A stretch of 59,581 nucleotides of DNA from NCBI GenBank assembly GCA_040414855.1, contig JBEDUQ010000343.1:1-59581 (forward strand), read 5' to 3'. Made by a program: the position numbers and the translations under genes. Positions 7,133 to 17,533 of this stretch are shown here, in pieces (positions within the stretch are counted from its first letter, which is position 1; each line of letters begins with the position of its first letter). This DNA is from DASVXQ01 sp040414855 (GTDB lineage: Bacteria; Actinomycetota; CALGFH01). The notes beneath the pieces were generated by a model that was not told the origin of the DNA, did not search any database, and was given only the letters and a program-made list of their open reading frames with translations.

Positions 7133-9127
7133 TCACGACCCCGCCCGCCCGAGCAGGCGGTCCGCCTCTTCCTTGAGCTGCTCCACCACCAGCGGGTCGC
7201 GCAGGGTGGTGGTGTCGCCGAGCGGCTCGCCGGTGGCGATGTTCTTCAGCAGCCGGCGCATGATCTTGCCGGAACGGGTCTTGGGCAGGTCGGCGCCGAA
7301 GATCACCGCCTTGGGCCTGGCGATCTTGCCGATCCGCTCGCCGACCCACTCGCGCAGCTCCTTGGCCAGCGCCGGCGAGGGCTCGTAGCCGGAGCGCAGC
7401 AGCACGAACGCGAGCGGCGTCTGGCCGGTCAGCTCGTCGGGCGCGGAGGCGACCGCGGCCTCGGCAACCGCCGAGTGGGCGACCAGCGCCGACTCGAGCT
7501 CGATGGTCGACAGGCGGTGGCCGGAGACGTTCATGACGTCGTCGATGCGGCCGAGCAGCCAGTAGTAGCCGTCGTCGTCCTGCTTGGCGCCATCGCCGGC
7601 GAAGTAGACCGTGGGCCCGTACTTGGCGAAGTAGTTCGACTGGTAGCGCTCGTCGTCGTTCCAGAGCGTCCTGAACATGCCGGGCCACGGGCGCGTCATC
7701 ACGATGTAGCCGCCCTTGCCCTGCTCAACGGGGTTGCCCTGCTCGTCGAGGATGGCCGGCTTGTTGCCGGGGAACGGGACCGTCGCCGAGCCCGGCTTGA
7801 GCGTGGTCACGCCGGGCAGCGCGGAGATCAGGATGCCGCCGTTCTCGGTCTGCCACCAGGTGTCCATCACCGGGCAGCGCTCGCCACCGACGTACTTCCA
7901 GTACCAGACCCAGGCCTCGGGGTTGATCGGCTCGCCGACGGTGCCGAGCAGCTTCAGCGACGAGAGGTCGTGCGCCTGCGGGTGCTCCGGCCCGGCCTTG
8001 ATGAACGCGCGGATCAGCGTCGGCGCGGTGTAGTACTGGGTGACCTTGTAGCGCTCGACGATCTCCCAGTGGCGGTCGACCTTCGGGTAGGCGGGGTCGC
8101 CCTCGTAGAGCACGCCGGTGACGCCGTTGTTGAGCGGCCCGTAGACGATGTAGCTGTGCCCGGTGACCCAGCCGACGTCGGCGGCGCACCACCAGATGTC
8201 GTCGTCGTGGACGTCGAAGATCCACTTGTGGGTGACCGACACGTAGGTCAGGTAGCCACCGGTGGTGTGCTGAGCGGCCTTGGGCTTGGCGGTCGTCCCC
8301 GACGTGTGCAGCAGGTACAGCACGTCCTCGGCGTTGCAGCGCTCCGGCTCGCACTCGGTCGAGGCGTCCTCGACCAGGTCGTCCCACCAGACGTCGCGGC
8401 CCTCCTGCATCGGCACGCTGTTGCCGGTGCGGCGGAAGACCACGATGTGCTCGACCGTGGGCGCCTGCTGGATCGCCTTGTCGGCGATCTCCTTGAGCGG
8501 GATCGTGCTGCCCTTCCGCCAGGCCTCGTCCTGGGTGACGATCACCTTGCAGCCGGTGCTCGACATGCGCTCGCCCAGGGAGTCGGGCGAGAAGCCACCG
8601 AAGACCACCACGTGCGGGGCGCCGATCCGGGCGCAGGCGAGCATCGCGATCGGCAGCTGCGGGATCATGCCCATGTAGATCCCGACCCGGTCGCCCTTCT
8701 TGACGCCGAGCTGCTTGAGGCCGTTCGCGAAGCGCGACACCTCGTCCTTGAGCTCCGCGAAGGTGATCGCCTGGTCGTCCTCGTCGGTGGGCTCGGTCAC
8801 CCAGTGGTAGGCGACCTTGTCGCCCTTGCCGGCGGCGACCTGCTTGTCGAGGCAGTTGTAGCTGACGTTCAGCTCGCCGTCCGCGAACCAGGTGCAGTGC
8901 GGCGGGTCCAGGTGCAGCGACTGGGTCGGCTCCTTGAACCACTCAACGAACTCGGTCGCCCTGCGCAGCCAGAACCCCTCGTAGTCGCGCTCGGCCTCCT
9001 CGTAGACGCTGTTGTCCTTGATGAGCGCCTGCGCGACGAACTCGGGCGAGGGCGGGAACGTCCGGCCCTCGCGCACGAGCACCGAAATGGTGTCGCTGAC
9101 CTGCTTGTTGTCGACGGTATCCGCCAT
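7133..9127 (-). CDS. acs: Acetyl-CoA synthetase
   Basis: This 664-residue enzyme converts acetate, ATP and CoA to acetyl-CoA via acetyl-AMP in the cytoplasm. The P-loop-like AMP-binding motif appears as HTSGTTAKPKAAQHTTGGYL. The order TWWQTENG, FAGDGAKQDDDGYYW and GRIDDVMNVSGHR marks the adenylation domain and hinge. The regulatory lysine target PKTRSGKIMRR puts the acetylatable Lys near residue 621. Length is normal for Acs. The AMP-binding motif is slightly divergent (usual form SGSTGKPKG). The ATG at 9127 is preceded by GAAGGAG; an upstream extension to 9214 reads through an intergenic hairpin and was rejected. It follows the acetate transporter gene and is probably cotranscribed with it. 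Confidence 0.96.
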   Translation of the reverse strand: MADTVDNKQVSDTISVLVREGRTFPPSPEFVAQALIKDNSVYEEAERDYEGFWLRRATEFVEWFKEPTQSLHLDPPHCTWFADGELNVSYNCLDKQVAAGKGDKVAYHWVTEPTDEDDQAITFAELKDEVSRFANGLKQLGVKKGDRVGIYMGMIPQLPIAMLACARIGAPHVVVFGGFSPDSLGERMSSTGCKVIVTQDEAWRKGSTIPLKEIADKAIQQAPTVEHIVVFRRTGNSVPMQEGRDVWWDDLVEDASTECEPERCNAEDVLYLLHTSGTTAKPKAAQHTTGGYLTYVSVTHKWIFDVHDDDIWWCAADVGWVTGHSYIVYGPLNNGVTGVLYEGDPAYPKVDRHWEIVERYKVTQYYTAPTLIRAFIKAGPEHPQAHDLSSLKLLGTVGEPINPEAWVWYWKYVGGERCPVMDTWWQTENGGILISALPGVTTLKPGSATVPFPGNKPAILDEQGNPVEQGKGGYIVMTRPWPGMFRTLWNDDERYQSNYFAKYGPTVYFAGDGAKQDDDGYYWLLGRIDDVMNVSGHRLSTIELESALVAHSAVAEAAVASAPDELTGQTPLAFVLLRSGYEPSPALAKELREWVGERIGKIARPKAVIFGADLPKTRSGKIMRRLLKNIATGEPLGDTTTLRDPLVVEQLKEEADRLLGRAGS

Positions 9128-9170
9128 CTCCGCTCCTTCAATAGCTTCCGTGCCCGACGCAGGCGGCGAC

Positions 9171-9202
9171 GGCGCGAAGCCGCGCCGTCCCGGCTTCGCG
9201 CC
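9171..9202. promoter_or_regulatory. 12-bp perfect inverted repeat between acetate transporter gene and acs
   Basis: GGCGCGAAGCCG (9171-9182) pairs perfectly with CGGCTTCGCGCC (9191-9202) around an 8-base loop. It sits in the 93-base spacer between the two acetate genes. There is no U-tract, so it is more likely an intercistronic RNA hairpin (stability or partial termination) than a full terminator. Confidence 0.7.
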
Positions 9203-9220
9203 GCCGCGCGCCACGTGGAG

Positions 9221-9868
9221 CTACGCCCGTCGCATCTCCCGCACCGGGATCATCTCGCGGCCGAACGTGAACTTTGTCACGCCGGCAAACGAGGCGTACC
9301 AGGCCGCGAGGGCGGTGGCAAGCCCGAACCAGCCGCCGAGCTTCCCGATGCCGGTGTTGCCGGCCGCCTCGCCGATGCCCAGCAGGAAGAACGTGATCGC
9401 CAGCAGCAGGAACACCAGGTTCACCGCCGTAGTCGTCCGGAAGGACGCAACCCACATGTAGGTGGTGAAGATGCCCCACCCGATCAGGTACAGCCCCACC
9501 GCCGAGCCAGCGTTGGCTGCCGGCACGTCCTTGGCGAAGAACGTGACGAAGGCCCAGTAGGAGATCCAGAAGGCGCCGTAGGAGCTGAAGGCGGTCGCCC
9601 CGAAGGTGTTGCCCTTGCGGAACTCCCACATGCCCGCGAGCAACTGGGCGGCGCCGCCATACGCGAGCGCCAAGCCGAAGACGATCGGCAGGCCCTTCTT
9701 GTCAACCAGACCGGCGTTGAACATGCTGAGCACGAAGGTGGTCAGCGCGAAGCCGGCCAGGCCGAGGGGCGCCGGGTCCGCGATGCTCGCCGCCGCGGGA
9801 TCGGTCGGTGGTGGCGCCGCCCTCGTGGGGTCGCTGGTAGCCCGTGCGGCTTCGACGTCGTCTGCCAA
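9221..9868 (-). CDS. Acetate uptake transporter (GPR1/FUN34/YaaH family)
   Basis: This is a 215-residue, six-helix membrane protein. The family signature (N/D)PAPLGL appears as DPAPLGLAGFALTTF at the start of helix 1. The remaining helices follow, including the aromatic FWISYWAF segment and a short C-terminus. The family moves acetate or succinate with protons across the cytoplasmic membrane. The start is TTG at 9868: AAGGAGG lies exactly six bases ahead. A GTG at 9901 would place that ribosome site inside the gene. The neighbour acs activates the imported acetate. Confidence 0.92.
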   Translation of the reverse strand: MADDVEAARATSDPTRAAPPPTDPAAASIADPAPLGLAGFALTTFVLSMFNAGLVDKKGLPIVFGLALAYGGAAQLLAGMWEFRKGNTFGATAFSSYGAFWISYWAFVTFFAKDVPAANAGSAVGLYLIGWGIFTTYMWVASFRTTTAVNLVFLLLAITFFLLGIGEAAGNTGIGKLGGWFGLATALAAWYASFAGVTKFTFGREMIPVREMRRA

Positions 9869-10049
9869 TTCGAGCCTCCTTGCTACGACCTGCGGGTCCA
9901 CCCGCTTTGGATGGATCGTGCGCCTCTTTGGTCATCTCGGTCAAGGAACCCTGCTTGCCCTATTAGCTCCTAGCTCATCTTCCTCTCATGAATCTCTTAA
10001 GATACAAGCAAGACGAGCAGGATTATATACGGCATGTCTGGATTAACTG
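9869..10049 (-). promoter_or_regulatory. AT-rich promoter and leader of the acetate operon
   Basis: This 181-base stretch is strikingly A+T-rich against its surroundings. On the minus strand TATAAT occurs at 10027-10022, a perfect -10. The -35 region is poor (ACAGTT at 17-base spacing), which suggests an activator. The leader would be about 147 bases. TCTTAAGA (9995-10002) is an 8-bp palindrome downstream of the putative start. No recognisable CRP or RamB box was seen. Confidence 0.5.
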
Positions 10050-10757
10050 TTAGGATTCATCCAGCACCGCGGCAACCACGGCCTCGGTGTCGGTGAGGTC
10101 CTCGAAGACCGCGTCCGGACCGGTCGCGGCCAGGGCCTCGAGGTCGTAGCGGCCGGTGGCGACGGCGATCACCCTGGCGCCGCCGGCGCGGCCCGCGGCG
10201 ACGTCGAGCGGGGTGTCGCCGATCACCACCACCGCGCGTGGGTCCAGGTCGATCCCGAACTTCGCGGCCGCCTTGGTCCGCGCCACCTCGACCAGGCGCG
10301 TGCGCTCGCGGTGGTCCGAGCCGTACGCGCCGATCTCGAAGTCGACGTAGCGGTCGAGCCCGACGCTGGCCAGCTTCAGCACCGCGTTGGCTTCGAGGTT
10401 GCCGGTGAGCAGCGACTGCGCGACGCCGGGCTGGCGTGCCACCGCCGCCAGCGCGCGCTCGACGCCCGGCAGCACCTTGCCGTCCGCGCGCATCTGGTCG
10501 GCTCTGGTGGCGAGCGCCACCACCAGCGCGTCGTGGAAGGCGTCGAGCCGGGACTCGCCGTCGGCGACGCCGTGCGCGGCGAGGAACTCGAGCGCGATGT
10601 CGGGATCGGTGCGTCCGGCGGTCGAGATCATCAGCTCGTCGAGCCCGCTCACGACACGGCCCTCGACCAGGTGAAACGCGTCGGCGAACGCCTGCCGGCC
10701 GATCCCGCCGTACAGCACCAGCGTGCCGTCGACGTCCCACAGAACCAAACGGCGCAA
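10050..10757 (-). CDS. HAD-superfamily phosphatase
   Basis: The 235-residue protein carries the four HAD motifs: WDVDGTL (nucleophile Asp8, acid Asp10), a Thr/Gly segment LLTGNLEANA, a Lys in the TKAAAKFG region and GDTPLDVAAG. The helical cap lies between motifs I and II. It is cytoplasmic and Mg-dependent, with an unknown phosphoester substrate; phosphoglycolate-like enzymes have this layout. The start is TTG at 10757: AGGAGG lies eight bases before it, and the protein then begins MRRLVLWDVDG. The tandem hairpin elements lie 26 bases upstream of the start, inside its promoter or leader. Confidence 0.85.
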   Translation of the reverse strand: MRRLVLWDVDGTLVLYGGIGRQAFADAFHLVEGRVVSGLDELMISTAGRTDPDIALEFLAAHGVADGESRLDAFHDALVVALATRADQMRADGKVLPGVERALAAVARQPGVAQSLLTGNLEANAVLKLASVGLDRYVDFEIGAYGSDHRERTRLVEVARTKAAAKFGIDLDPRAVVVIGDTPLDVAAGRAGGARVIAVATGRYDLEALAATGPDAVFEDLTDTEAVVAAVLDES

Positions 10758-10782
10758 CAGCCTGACCTCCTGTGCAATGCTC

Positions 10783-10834
10783 GTAACGGCCTTGACTCCG
10801 GGGGCGTGGGGAGAACCGGCTAGCTCTCCCCCAC
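10783..10834 (+). repeat. REP-like hairpin element, copy 2 (diverged)
   Basis: It aligns with the 54-base element but carries substitutions. The arms GTGGGGAGA and TCTCCCCCAC still pair with one bulged C, so hairpin potential is kept despite sequence change. It abuts copy 3 directly. Confidence 0.75.
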
Positions 10835-10888
10835 GGAACGCTCTTGACTCTGGGGGGCGTGGGGGGAGCGGGCTCCCCCCACATGGAT
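10835..10888 (+). repeat. REP-like hairpin element, copy 3
   Basis: Identical over 54 bases to the element at 5829-5882, with the same 11-bp stem and terminal ACATGGAT. With copy 2 it forms a head-to-tail pair between divergent genes, so a simple terminator role does not explain it. Confidence 0.85.
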
Positions 10889-10997
10889 AAGGGACCTTTA
10901 GTTGTAGCAGGCACCGGCACAGGGTTCGGTGGAGGGGCCGGCTGGGTATGGCGCGGGGACGACGGCCGCGCCGGCAGGACGAGGAGGGGACGCAGCC

Positions 10998-12434
10998 ATG
11001 GCGGAGCGGCAGGTGCTCGCGCTCGACCTCGGTACCTCGTCGGTTCGCGCGCTGGTCTTCGGCGGCGACGGCGAGGCCGTGCCCGACGCGATCGCGCGCC
11101 GGTCGACCCGCCTGGAGATCTCCGACGAGGGCCGCGCCGAGCTCGACCCGGACGAGGTCCTCGCCGCGGCCGGCGACTGCATCGACGAGCTGGCCGTCCG
11201 CGGCCTCCTCCGCAACGTCACCGACGTGGGGCTGTCGTGCGCCTGGCACTCGGTGATCGGGCTCGACCGCGCCGGCGAGCGGGTGAGCGGCGCGCTCACC
11301 TGGGCGGACACACGCGCGGCCGGGATCGCCGCCGAGCTGCGGCGGCGCGCCGACAGCCGGCGGCTCCAGGCCGCGACCGGCGCGCTCGTCCACACCACCT
11401 ACTGGACCGCGAAGATCCCGTGGATGGCCCGGAACCTGCACCCGGAGCCCACCAGCTACCTCGGCCTCGCCGAGTACGTCACCCGCGCGCTGCTCGGCGA
11501 GCGGCGCGCCTCGATCTCGCTGGCGTCCGGGACCGGCCTGCTCGACCTCGCCTCGATGCGCTGGCTGGACGAGGCGCTGGAGCTGGCCGGGATCGGCCAG
11601 GACGCGCTCCCCGGCCTGCTCGAGCCGGGCTGGCACGGCAGGCTCGCCGGCCCTTCCGCCAGCCGCTGGCCGGCGCTGGCCTACGCCGTCTGGCACCCGC
11701 CGGTCGGCGACGGCGCCGCCTCGAATCTCGGCGCCGGCTGCGTGACCCCGGACCGGGCGGCCATCAACCTCGGGACCTCCGGGGCGGTGCGCGCGGTCCA
11801 CACCGACGCCAAGCCGCTCACGCCGCGGCTCTGGCGCTACCGCGTCGACCACCGGCGGCTGGTCACCGGCGCGGCCTTCTCCGGCGCCGGGAACCTCTAC
11901 GCCTGGGCGAGGAAGGTCCTCGCGCTGCCCGACGACGACCAGGTCGAGACTGCCCTCGACAGCGTGCCGCCCGGTGCCAGCGGCGTGGTGGTGCTGCCAT
12001 ACCACGCCGGCTCGCGCGCGCCGCTCGACCTCGGCGCCGGGTCCGGGGTGATCGCCGGGCTGTCGCTGGCGACCACCCAGATCGAGATCGTCGCCGCCGG
12101 CCTGGAGTCGGTCTGCTTCCAGCTCGCCGGCGGCCTCGAGGCGCTGGAGCGGACCTTCGGCGTGCCGGCCGGCTCGATCCAGGTGGTCGCATCCGGCGGC
12201 GCGATCGTCGGCTCGCCCTGGTGGCAGCAGACGCTCGCCAACGTGCTCGGCCGCCCGGTCCGGGTGGTCGACGAGCCCGAGGCGTCGGCGCGCGGCGCGG
12301 CGCTGTTCGCGCTCGGCATCACCAAGGAGCCGAGGACGAAGCACGTGGTCGAACCCAAACCGGAGGCGGTCGAGGCCGAACGGGCCGCCAAGGAGGTGTA
12401 CGAGACGCTCGCCGCCAAGCTGGGCGAGGATTGA
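10998..12434 (+). CDS. FGGY-family carbohydrate kinase (gluconate/xylulose kinase-like)
   Basis: The 478-residue protein has the two-domain FGGY layout. The phosphate-1 loop LALDLGTSSVRALVF is at the N-terminus and LGTSGAVRAVHT opens the second domain. A glycine-rich ATP site follows (VVASGGAIVGSPWWQQ), with EASARGAALFA at the end. Such enzymes phosphorylate a sugar or sugar acid with ATP in the cytoplasm. The early motif SCAWHS...TWADTRA is typical of gluconokinase-like members, but substrate assignment is only tentative. The ATG at 10998 was chosen because GAGGAGGGG precedes it and the conserved loop starts a few residues later. A GTG at 10929 adds unconserved residues. Confidence 0.85.
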   Translation: MAERQVLALDLGTSSVRALVFGGDGEAVPDAIARRSTRLEISDEGRAELDPDEVLAAAGDCIDELAVRGLLRNVTDVGLSCAWHSVIGLDRAGERVSGALTWADTRAAGIAAELRRRADSRRLQAATGALVHTTYWTAKIPWMARNLHPEPTSYLGLAEYVTRALLGERRASISLASGTGLLDLASMRWLDEALELAGIGQDALPGLLEPGWHGRLAGPSASRWPALAYAVWHPPVGDGAASNLGAGCVTPDRAAINLGTSGAVRAVHTDAKPLTPRLWRYRVDHRRLVTGAAFSGAGNLYAWARKVLALPDDDQVETALDSVPPGASGVVVLPYHAGSRAPLDLGAGSGVIAGLSLATTQIEIVAAGLESVCFQLAGGLEALERTFGVPAGSIQVVASGGAIVGSPWWQQTLANVLGRPVRVVDEPEASARGAALFALGITKEPRTKHVVEPKPEAVEAERAAKEVYETLAAKLGED

Positions 12435-12510
12435 GTTGCGCGAGGATTGAGCTGGGCCCTCACTGCACACGCTCAGAGCAACCCGACAAGTAATCCGAGG
12501 AGGAATCCCG

Positions 12511-12738
12511 ATGATGCGACAGAGCCAGCGGGACCTTGACGCCAACATGGGCGGGCTGGACGAGCGGCCCGACGAGGCCGAGCTGGTCGAGCAGCTCCCC
12601 GAGAACCTCGACCCCCACGAGATGGCGGACTCGGTACGGGATGAGATCGTCGCCGAGGAGGGCCACGAGCTCGGGCTCGACCCCGACCTCGCGGTGTTCG
12701 CGTCGCGCGAGGACCTCGACGACGACGAGCCGATCTAG
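12511..12738 (+). CDS. Small acidic protein, function unknown
   Basis: This 75-residue, strongly acidic protein opens MMRQSQRDLDANMGG and ends in EDLDDDEPI. There is no membrane segment, cysteine or recognisable domain. GAGGAGG stands seven bases before the ATG at 12511, which strongly supports translation. It lies in a gap between the sugar kinase and fabF, in the same orientation. A second ATG follows immediately and could be used instead. I do not recognise a family. Confidence 0.72.
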   Translation: MMRQSQRDLDANMGGLDERPDEAELVEQLPENLDPHEMADSVRDEIVAEEGHELGLDPDLAVFASREDLDDDEPI

Positions 12739-12817
12739 CCGAGCCCGCGAGCAGAGCCCGCGAGCCGAACCCGCGGAACCTCGGTGGCGAGCCGAACGCG
12801 AGCCGGACGCCGGTGCC

Positions 12818-12826
12818 TGATACGCT
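12818..12826 (+). promoter_or_regulatory. Extended -10 for leaderless fabF
   Basis: TGATACGCT (TG-n-TAnnnT form) ends nine bases before the fabF ATG. There is no Shine-Dalgarno sequence, so the RNA would begin at or within a few bases of the ATG. The same geometry precedes the gene at 38374. Confidence 0.6.
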
Positions 12827-12835
12827 CTTGGCACG

Positions 12836-14068
12836 ATGGAACGTGTGCTGATCACAGGGATCGGGACCGTCAGCCCGCTCGGGCTCGACGCTCCGTCCAC
12901 ATGGCAGGCGATGCTCGACGGCCGCAGCGGCATCGACACCATCACGGCCTTCGACCCGTCGGCCTACTCGGTGCGGATCGCCGGTGAGGTCCGCGGGTTC
13001 GAGCCCGAGACGGTGGTCTCCCGCAAGGAGGCCCGCCGCATCGACCGCGGCGTGCTGTTCGCGATCGCGGCGGCCAGCGAGGCGATGGCCGACTCCGGCC
13101 TCGAGGTGACCCGTCCAGAGCGGGTCGGCGTCGTGGTCGGGTCGGCCATCGGCGGCATGGCCATCTTCGAGGAGCAGCAGCGCATCCTGACGGAGAAGGG
13201 CCCGGGCCGGGTGTCGTCGACCTTCCTGCCGAACGTCCTGGTCGACACCGCGACCAGCTACATCGCGACCAGGTTCGGCGCGATCGGCCGGAACTTCGGG
13301 GTGATCTCGGCCTGCGCCACCGGCTCGCACGCGATCGGCGAGGCCGCCGACCTGATCAAGCGCGGCCGCCTCGACGCGATGATCGCCGGTGGCACCGAGG
13401 CCTGCATCACGCCGCTGGTGCACGCCGGCTTCTGCCAGATGCAGGCGCTGGCCGCGCGCAACGACGAGCCGGCGGCGGCCTCGAGGCCGTTCGACCGGGG
13501 CCGCTCGGGCTTCGTGGTCGCCGAGGGCGCCGGGGTGGTCGTGCTCGAGGCCGAGTCGCACGCACGGGCCCGCGGCGCCAAGGTCTACGCCGAGGTGCTC
13601 GGCTACGGCGCCTCCAACGACGCCTACCACGTCGCCACGCCGCACCCCGACAGCCGCGGCGTGATCCGGATGTTCCACGACGCCTTCGAGGACGCCCAGA
13701 TCCGCCCCGACGAGGTCGGCTACGTGAACACCCACGGCACCGGCACCCCGCTCGGCGACCCGGCCGAGACCCGCGCCATCCGCGAGGCGTTCGGCGCGCA
13801 CGCCGACGCGCTGGCGGCGTCCTCGACCAAGTCGATGACCGGGCACCTGTTCGGCGCGGCCGGGGCGCTGGAGGCGATCGCCACCGCGTTCGCCCTCCGC
13901 GACCAGGTCCTTCCTCCAACCATCAATCTCGAGGACCCGGACCCCGAATGCGACCTCGACTACGTACCCCTGAAGAGCCGGGAGGCCCGCTTCGACGTGG
14001 CGATCTCGAACTCCATGGGGCTGGGCGGCCACAATGGCGCCGTCGTCCTTCGGCGCGCAAAGCGCTGA
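12836..14068 (+). CDS. fabF: Beta-ketoacyl-ACP synthase II
   Basis: This 410-residue thiolase-fold enzyme condenses acyl groups with malonyl-ACP in fatty-acid elongation. The catalytic Cys is near residue 160 (VISACATGSHAIG). The two His residues are in NTHGTGTPLGD and MTGHLFGAAGALEA, and the C-terminal glycine-rich NSMGLGGHNGAVVLRR closes the fold. All catalytic residues are present and the length is normal for FabF. The ATG at 12836 lacks a ribosome site and follows an extended -10. It stands apart from any fab cluster in the window; the next gene is a small membrane protein. Confidence 0.95.
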   Translation: MERVLITGIGTVSPLGLDAPSTWQAMLDGRSGIDTITAFDPSAYSVRIAGEVRGFEPETVVSRKEARRIDRGVLFAIAAASEAMADSGLEVTRPERVGVVVGSAIGGMAIFEEQQRILTEKGPGRVSSTFLPNVLVDTATSYIATRFGAIGRNFGVISACATGSHAIGEAADLIKRGRLDAMIAGGTEACITPLVHAGFCQMQALAARNDEPAAASRPFDRGRSGFVVAEGAGVVVLEAESHARARGAKVYAEVLGYGASNDAYHVATPHPDSRGVIRMFHDAFEDAQIRPDEVGYVNTHGTGTPLGDPAETRAIREAFGAHADALAASSTKSMTGHLFGAAGALEAIATAFALRDQVLPPTINLEDPDPECDLDYVPLKSREARFDVAISNSMGLGGHNGAVVLRRAKR

Positions 14069-14112
14069 GGCAGGTCAGAGAGGCCCGCGAGCGGCGCGCG
14101 GCCGAGGCCCGC

Positions 14113-14379
14113 ATGGGCCTGGTCCAGGGCCGTGCCTCGCGCGCTGAGGAGCGCTCGCCGCTGCCGATGACCGCCCTGCTGGCCGCCACCCTCCGCAGCC
14201 CGCGCGAGCTCGCCGGCCTGCTGGTCGTGGTGCTGGTCGCCGTGGTGGTGGTCTCGCCGCTGCCGCCGTTGCTGCAGCCGATCGTCGGGGTCGCGCTGGC
14301 GGCCGTTCCCGGCACGATCCTGCTGAACCGGGTCCGGCGGCGGCTGGAGGCCGAACGCGACCGGGACCCGGAGCGCTGA
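14113..14379 (+). CDS. Small membrane protein, function unknown
   Basis: This 88-residue protein has two closely spaced hydrophobic helices (about residues 33-49 and 54-68), separated by a Pro-rich turn (SPLPPLLQP). The ends are charged (AERDRDPER). I recognise no family. The ATG at 14113 has only weak purine-rich sequence upstream. The frame is open further back into fabF, but that part reads as the antiphase of fabF. It lies between fabF and typA, all on the + strand. Confidence 0.5.
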   Translation: MGLVQGRASRAEERSPLPMTALLAATLRSPRELAGLLVVVLVAVVVVSPLPPLLQPIVGVALAAVPGTILLNRVRRRLEAERDRDPER

Positions 14380-14481
14380 GGGCCCGCGGCGGCGTCCGCT
14401 ACCATTGACGCATCAGCTCCGGGCGCTCAGCGCATGGCGATGCTGACGCGCCCCTCGTGAGCGCCTGCCCAGGAATCACAC

Positions 14482-16329
<1,848 letters not shown>

Positions 16330-16335
16330 GCGCGC

Positions 16336-17391
16336 TCAGGCGCCGCTCGCCGGCACCGGGCGGTCCTGCTTGAGCGCGTCGAAGAACGCCAGCGCCTTGG
16401 CCCGGTCCCAGCGGACTATGGAGCCGGCGCCCGGCGCGAACCCCGTGCCGCTGATCGGCACCGTGGTCGCGGCCCCCTTGCCGGTGCTCACCGAGCGCAT
16501 CGCCAGCAGGAACCTGAGCAGGTGCTGGAGGTGGTCGCCGTCGGCGACGGAGATCCCGCCGGTGCCGTGCAGGGCCAGCGGGATGCTCTTGAACGGGTTG
16601 AGCAACACGCCGGGGCTGGCGGCCTTGTCGGTGAGCGCGCCGAGGAACTGGCGCTGGTGCTGGATCCGCTCCAGGTCGCCGGTGGCGAACGCCCGGCTGC
16701 GCACGAAGCCCAGCGCCTGCCGCGAGTTCAGCACCTGGCAGCCGGCCTTGATGTTGAGCCCGGCCTTGGGGTCCTTCATCGGCTTGTCGATGCACATCCG
16801 CACGCCGCCGACCGCGTCCACCGCGGTCGCGAAGCCGTCGAAGCCGATCTCCATGTAGTGGTCGATGCGGATCCCCGTCACGTTCTCGACCGTCCTGACC
16901 AGCAGCTTGGGACCGCCGAAGGCGTAGGCGGCGTTCAGCTTGTTGGAGCCGTGCCCGGGGATCGGGACGTAGGAGTCGCGCGGCAGGCTCACCAGGGTGG
17001 GCGCGCCGTGGCCGCGGCGCGGGATGTGGAGCAGCATCATCGTGTCGGTCCGGCCACCGTTGGCGTTGCCGGTCGCGAGCTGCTTCTTCTCGGCGTCGGA
17101 CAGGCCCTGGCGGCTGTCGGAGCCGACCACCAGCCAGTCGGTCCCCGGGGTCGCCGCCGGCCGCCCGCTGTAGTCGGGCAGCGCGTTGATGCGGCGCAGC
17201 CGCGAGTCCACCAGCAGGCCGAACGCGACCACCGCGACCAGGATGAGCACCAGGATCACCGCGATCAGGCGGCCCCAGTGGCGTCGCTTCTTGGGCCGTA
17301 ACGCGAAGTCGGGCAGTGGTCGCTCGTCGGCGCGGAGGCGCCCTGCCTGACCCTCCCTCTCCCAGTAGTCGTCGTCGGACCAGCCGCTCAT
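16336..17391 (-). CDS. LytR-CpsA-Psr (LCP) family protein
   Basis: The 351-residue protein has a cytoplasmic head, one membrane helix (about residues 40-62, LIAVILVLILVAVVAF) and an extracytoplasmic LCP domain. Characteristic residues are in VGSDSRQGL, GRTDTMMLLHI and SLPRDSYVPIPG, which hold the Arg and Asp that bind pyrophosphate and metal. LCP enzymes transfer lipid-linked glycans such as teichoic acid or arabinogalactan to peptidoglycan. The ATG at 17391 has GGGAGGT four bases ahead. It is convergent with typA, only six bases apart. It may serve the surface-glycan locus 20 kb away, but nothing here proves that. Confidence 0.92.
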   Translation of the reverse strand: MSGWSDDDYWEREGQAGRLRADERPLPDFALRPKKRRHWGRLIAVILVLILVAVVAFGLLVDSRLRRINALPDYSGRPAATPGTDWLVVGSDSRQGLSDAEKKQLATGNANGGRTDTMMLLHIPRRGHGAPTLVSLPRDSYVPIPGHGSNKLNAAYAFGGPKLLVRTVENVTGIRIDHYMEIGFDGFATAVDAVGGVRMCIDKPMKDPKAGLNIKAGCQVLNSRQALGFVRSRAFATGDLERIQHQRQFLGALTDKAASPGVLLNPFKSIPLALHGTGGISVADGDHLQHLLRFLLAMRSVSTGKGAATTVPISGTGFAPGAGSIVRWDRAKALAFFDALKQDRPVPASGA

Positions 17392-17533
17392 GCCTACCTC
17401 CCGACACCCTTCGTCGACTCCCCCCGCCCGTCCAATGGCCGAGCGGACACGATCGTCCCGCACGACCATTCCGCGCAGGTCATATGTGCGCTACGAAGCG
17501 GTTTCGGAAACCCTGAGGGCGCGAACGGCTCGG

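Noticed and set aside
7115..9973. A very long open frame on the + strand across the acetate genes
   Set aside because: It is the antisense of acs and the transporter gene. Very high G+C with strong third-position bias keeps antisense frames open. No protein family or ribosome site supports it.
10050..12548. An 832-codon minus-strand frame joining the HAD phosphatase to sequence opposite the sugar kinase
   Set aside because: Only the last 235 residues match HAD phosphatases. A TTG with an ideal ribosome site at 10757 marks the real start.
12836..14068. FabF-like gene as part of a polyketide cluster
   Set aside because: No acyltransferase, carrier or other polyketide genes nearby; length and motifs are those of a housekeeping FabF.
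17500..17520. GGTTTCGGAAACC hairpin near the LCP gene
   Set aside because: The stem is only five base pairs with a 3-base loop and no U-tract; it is not convincing as a terminator.
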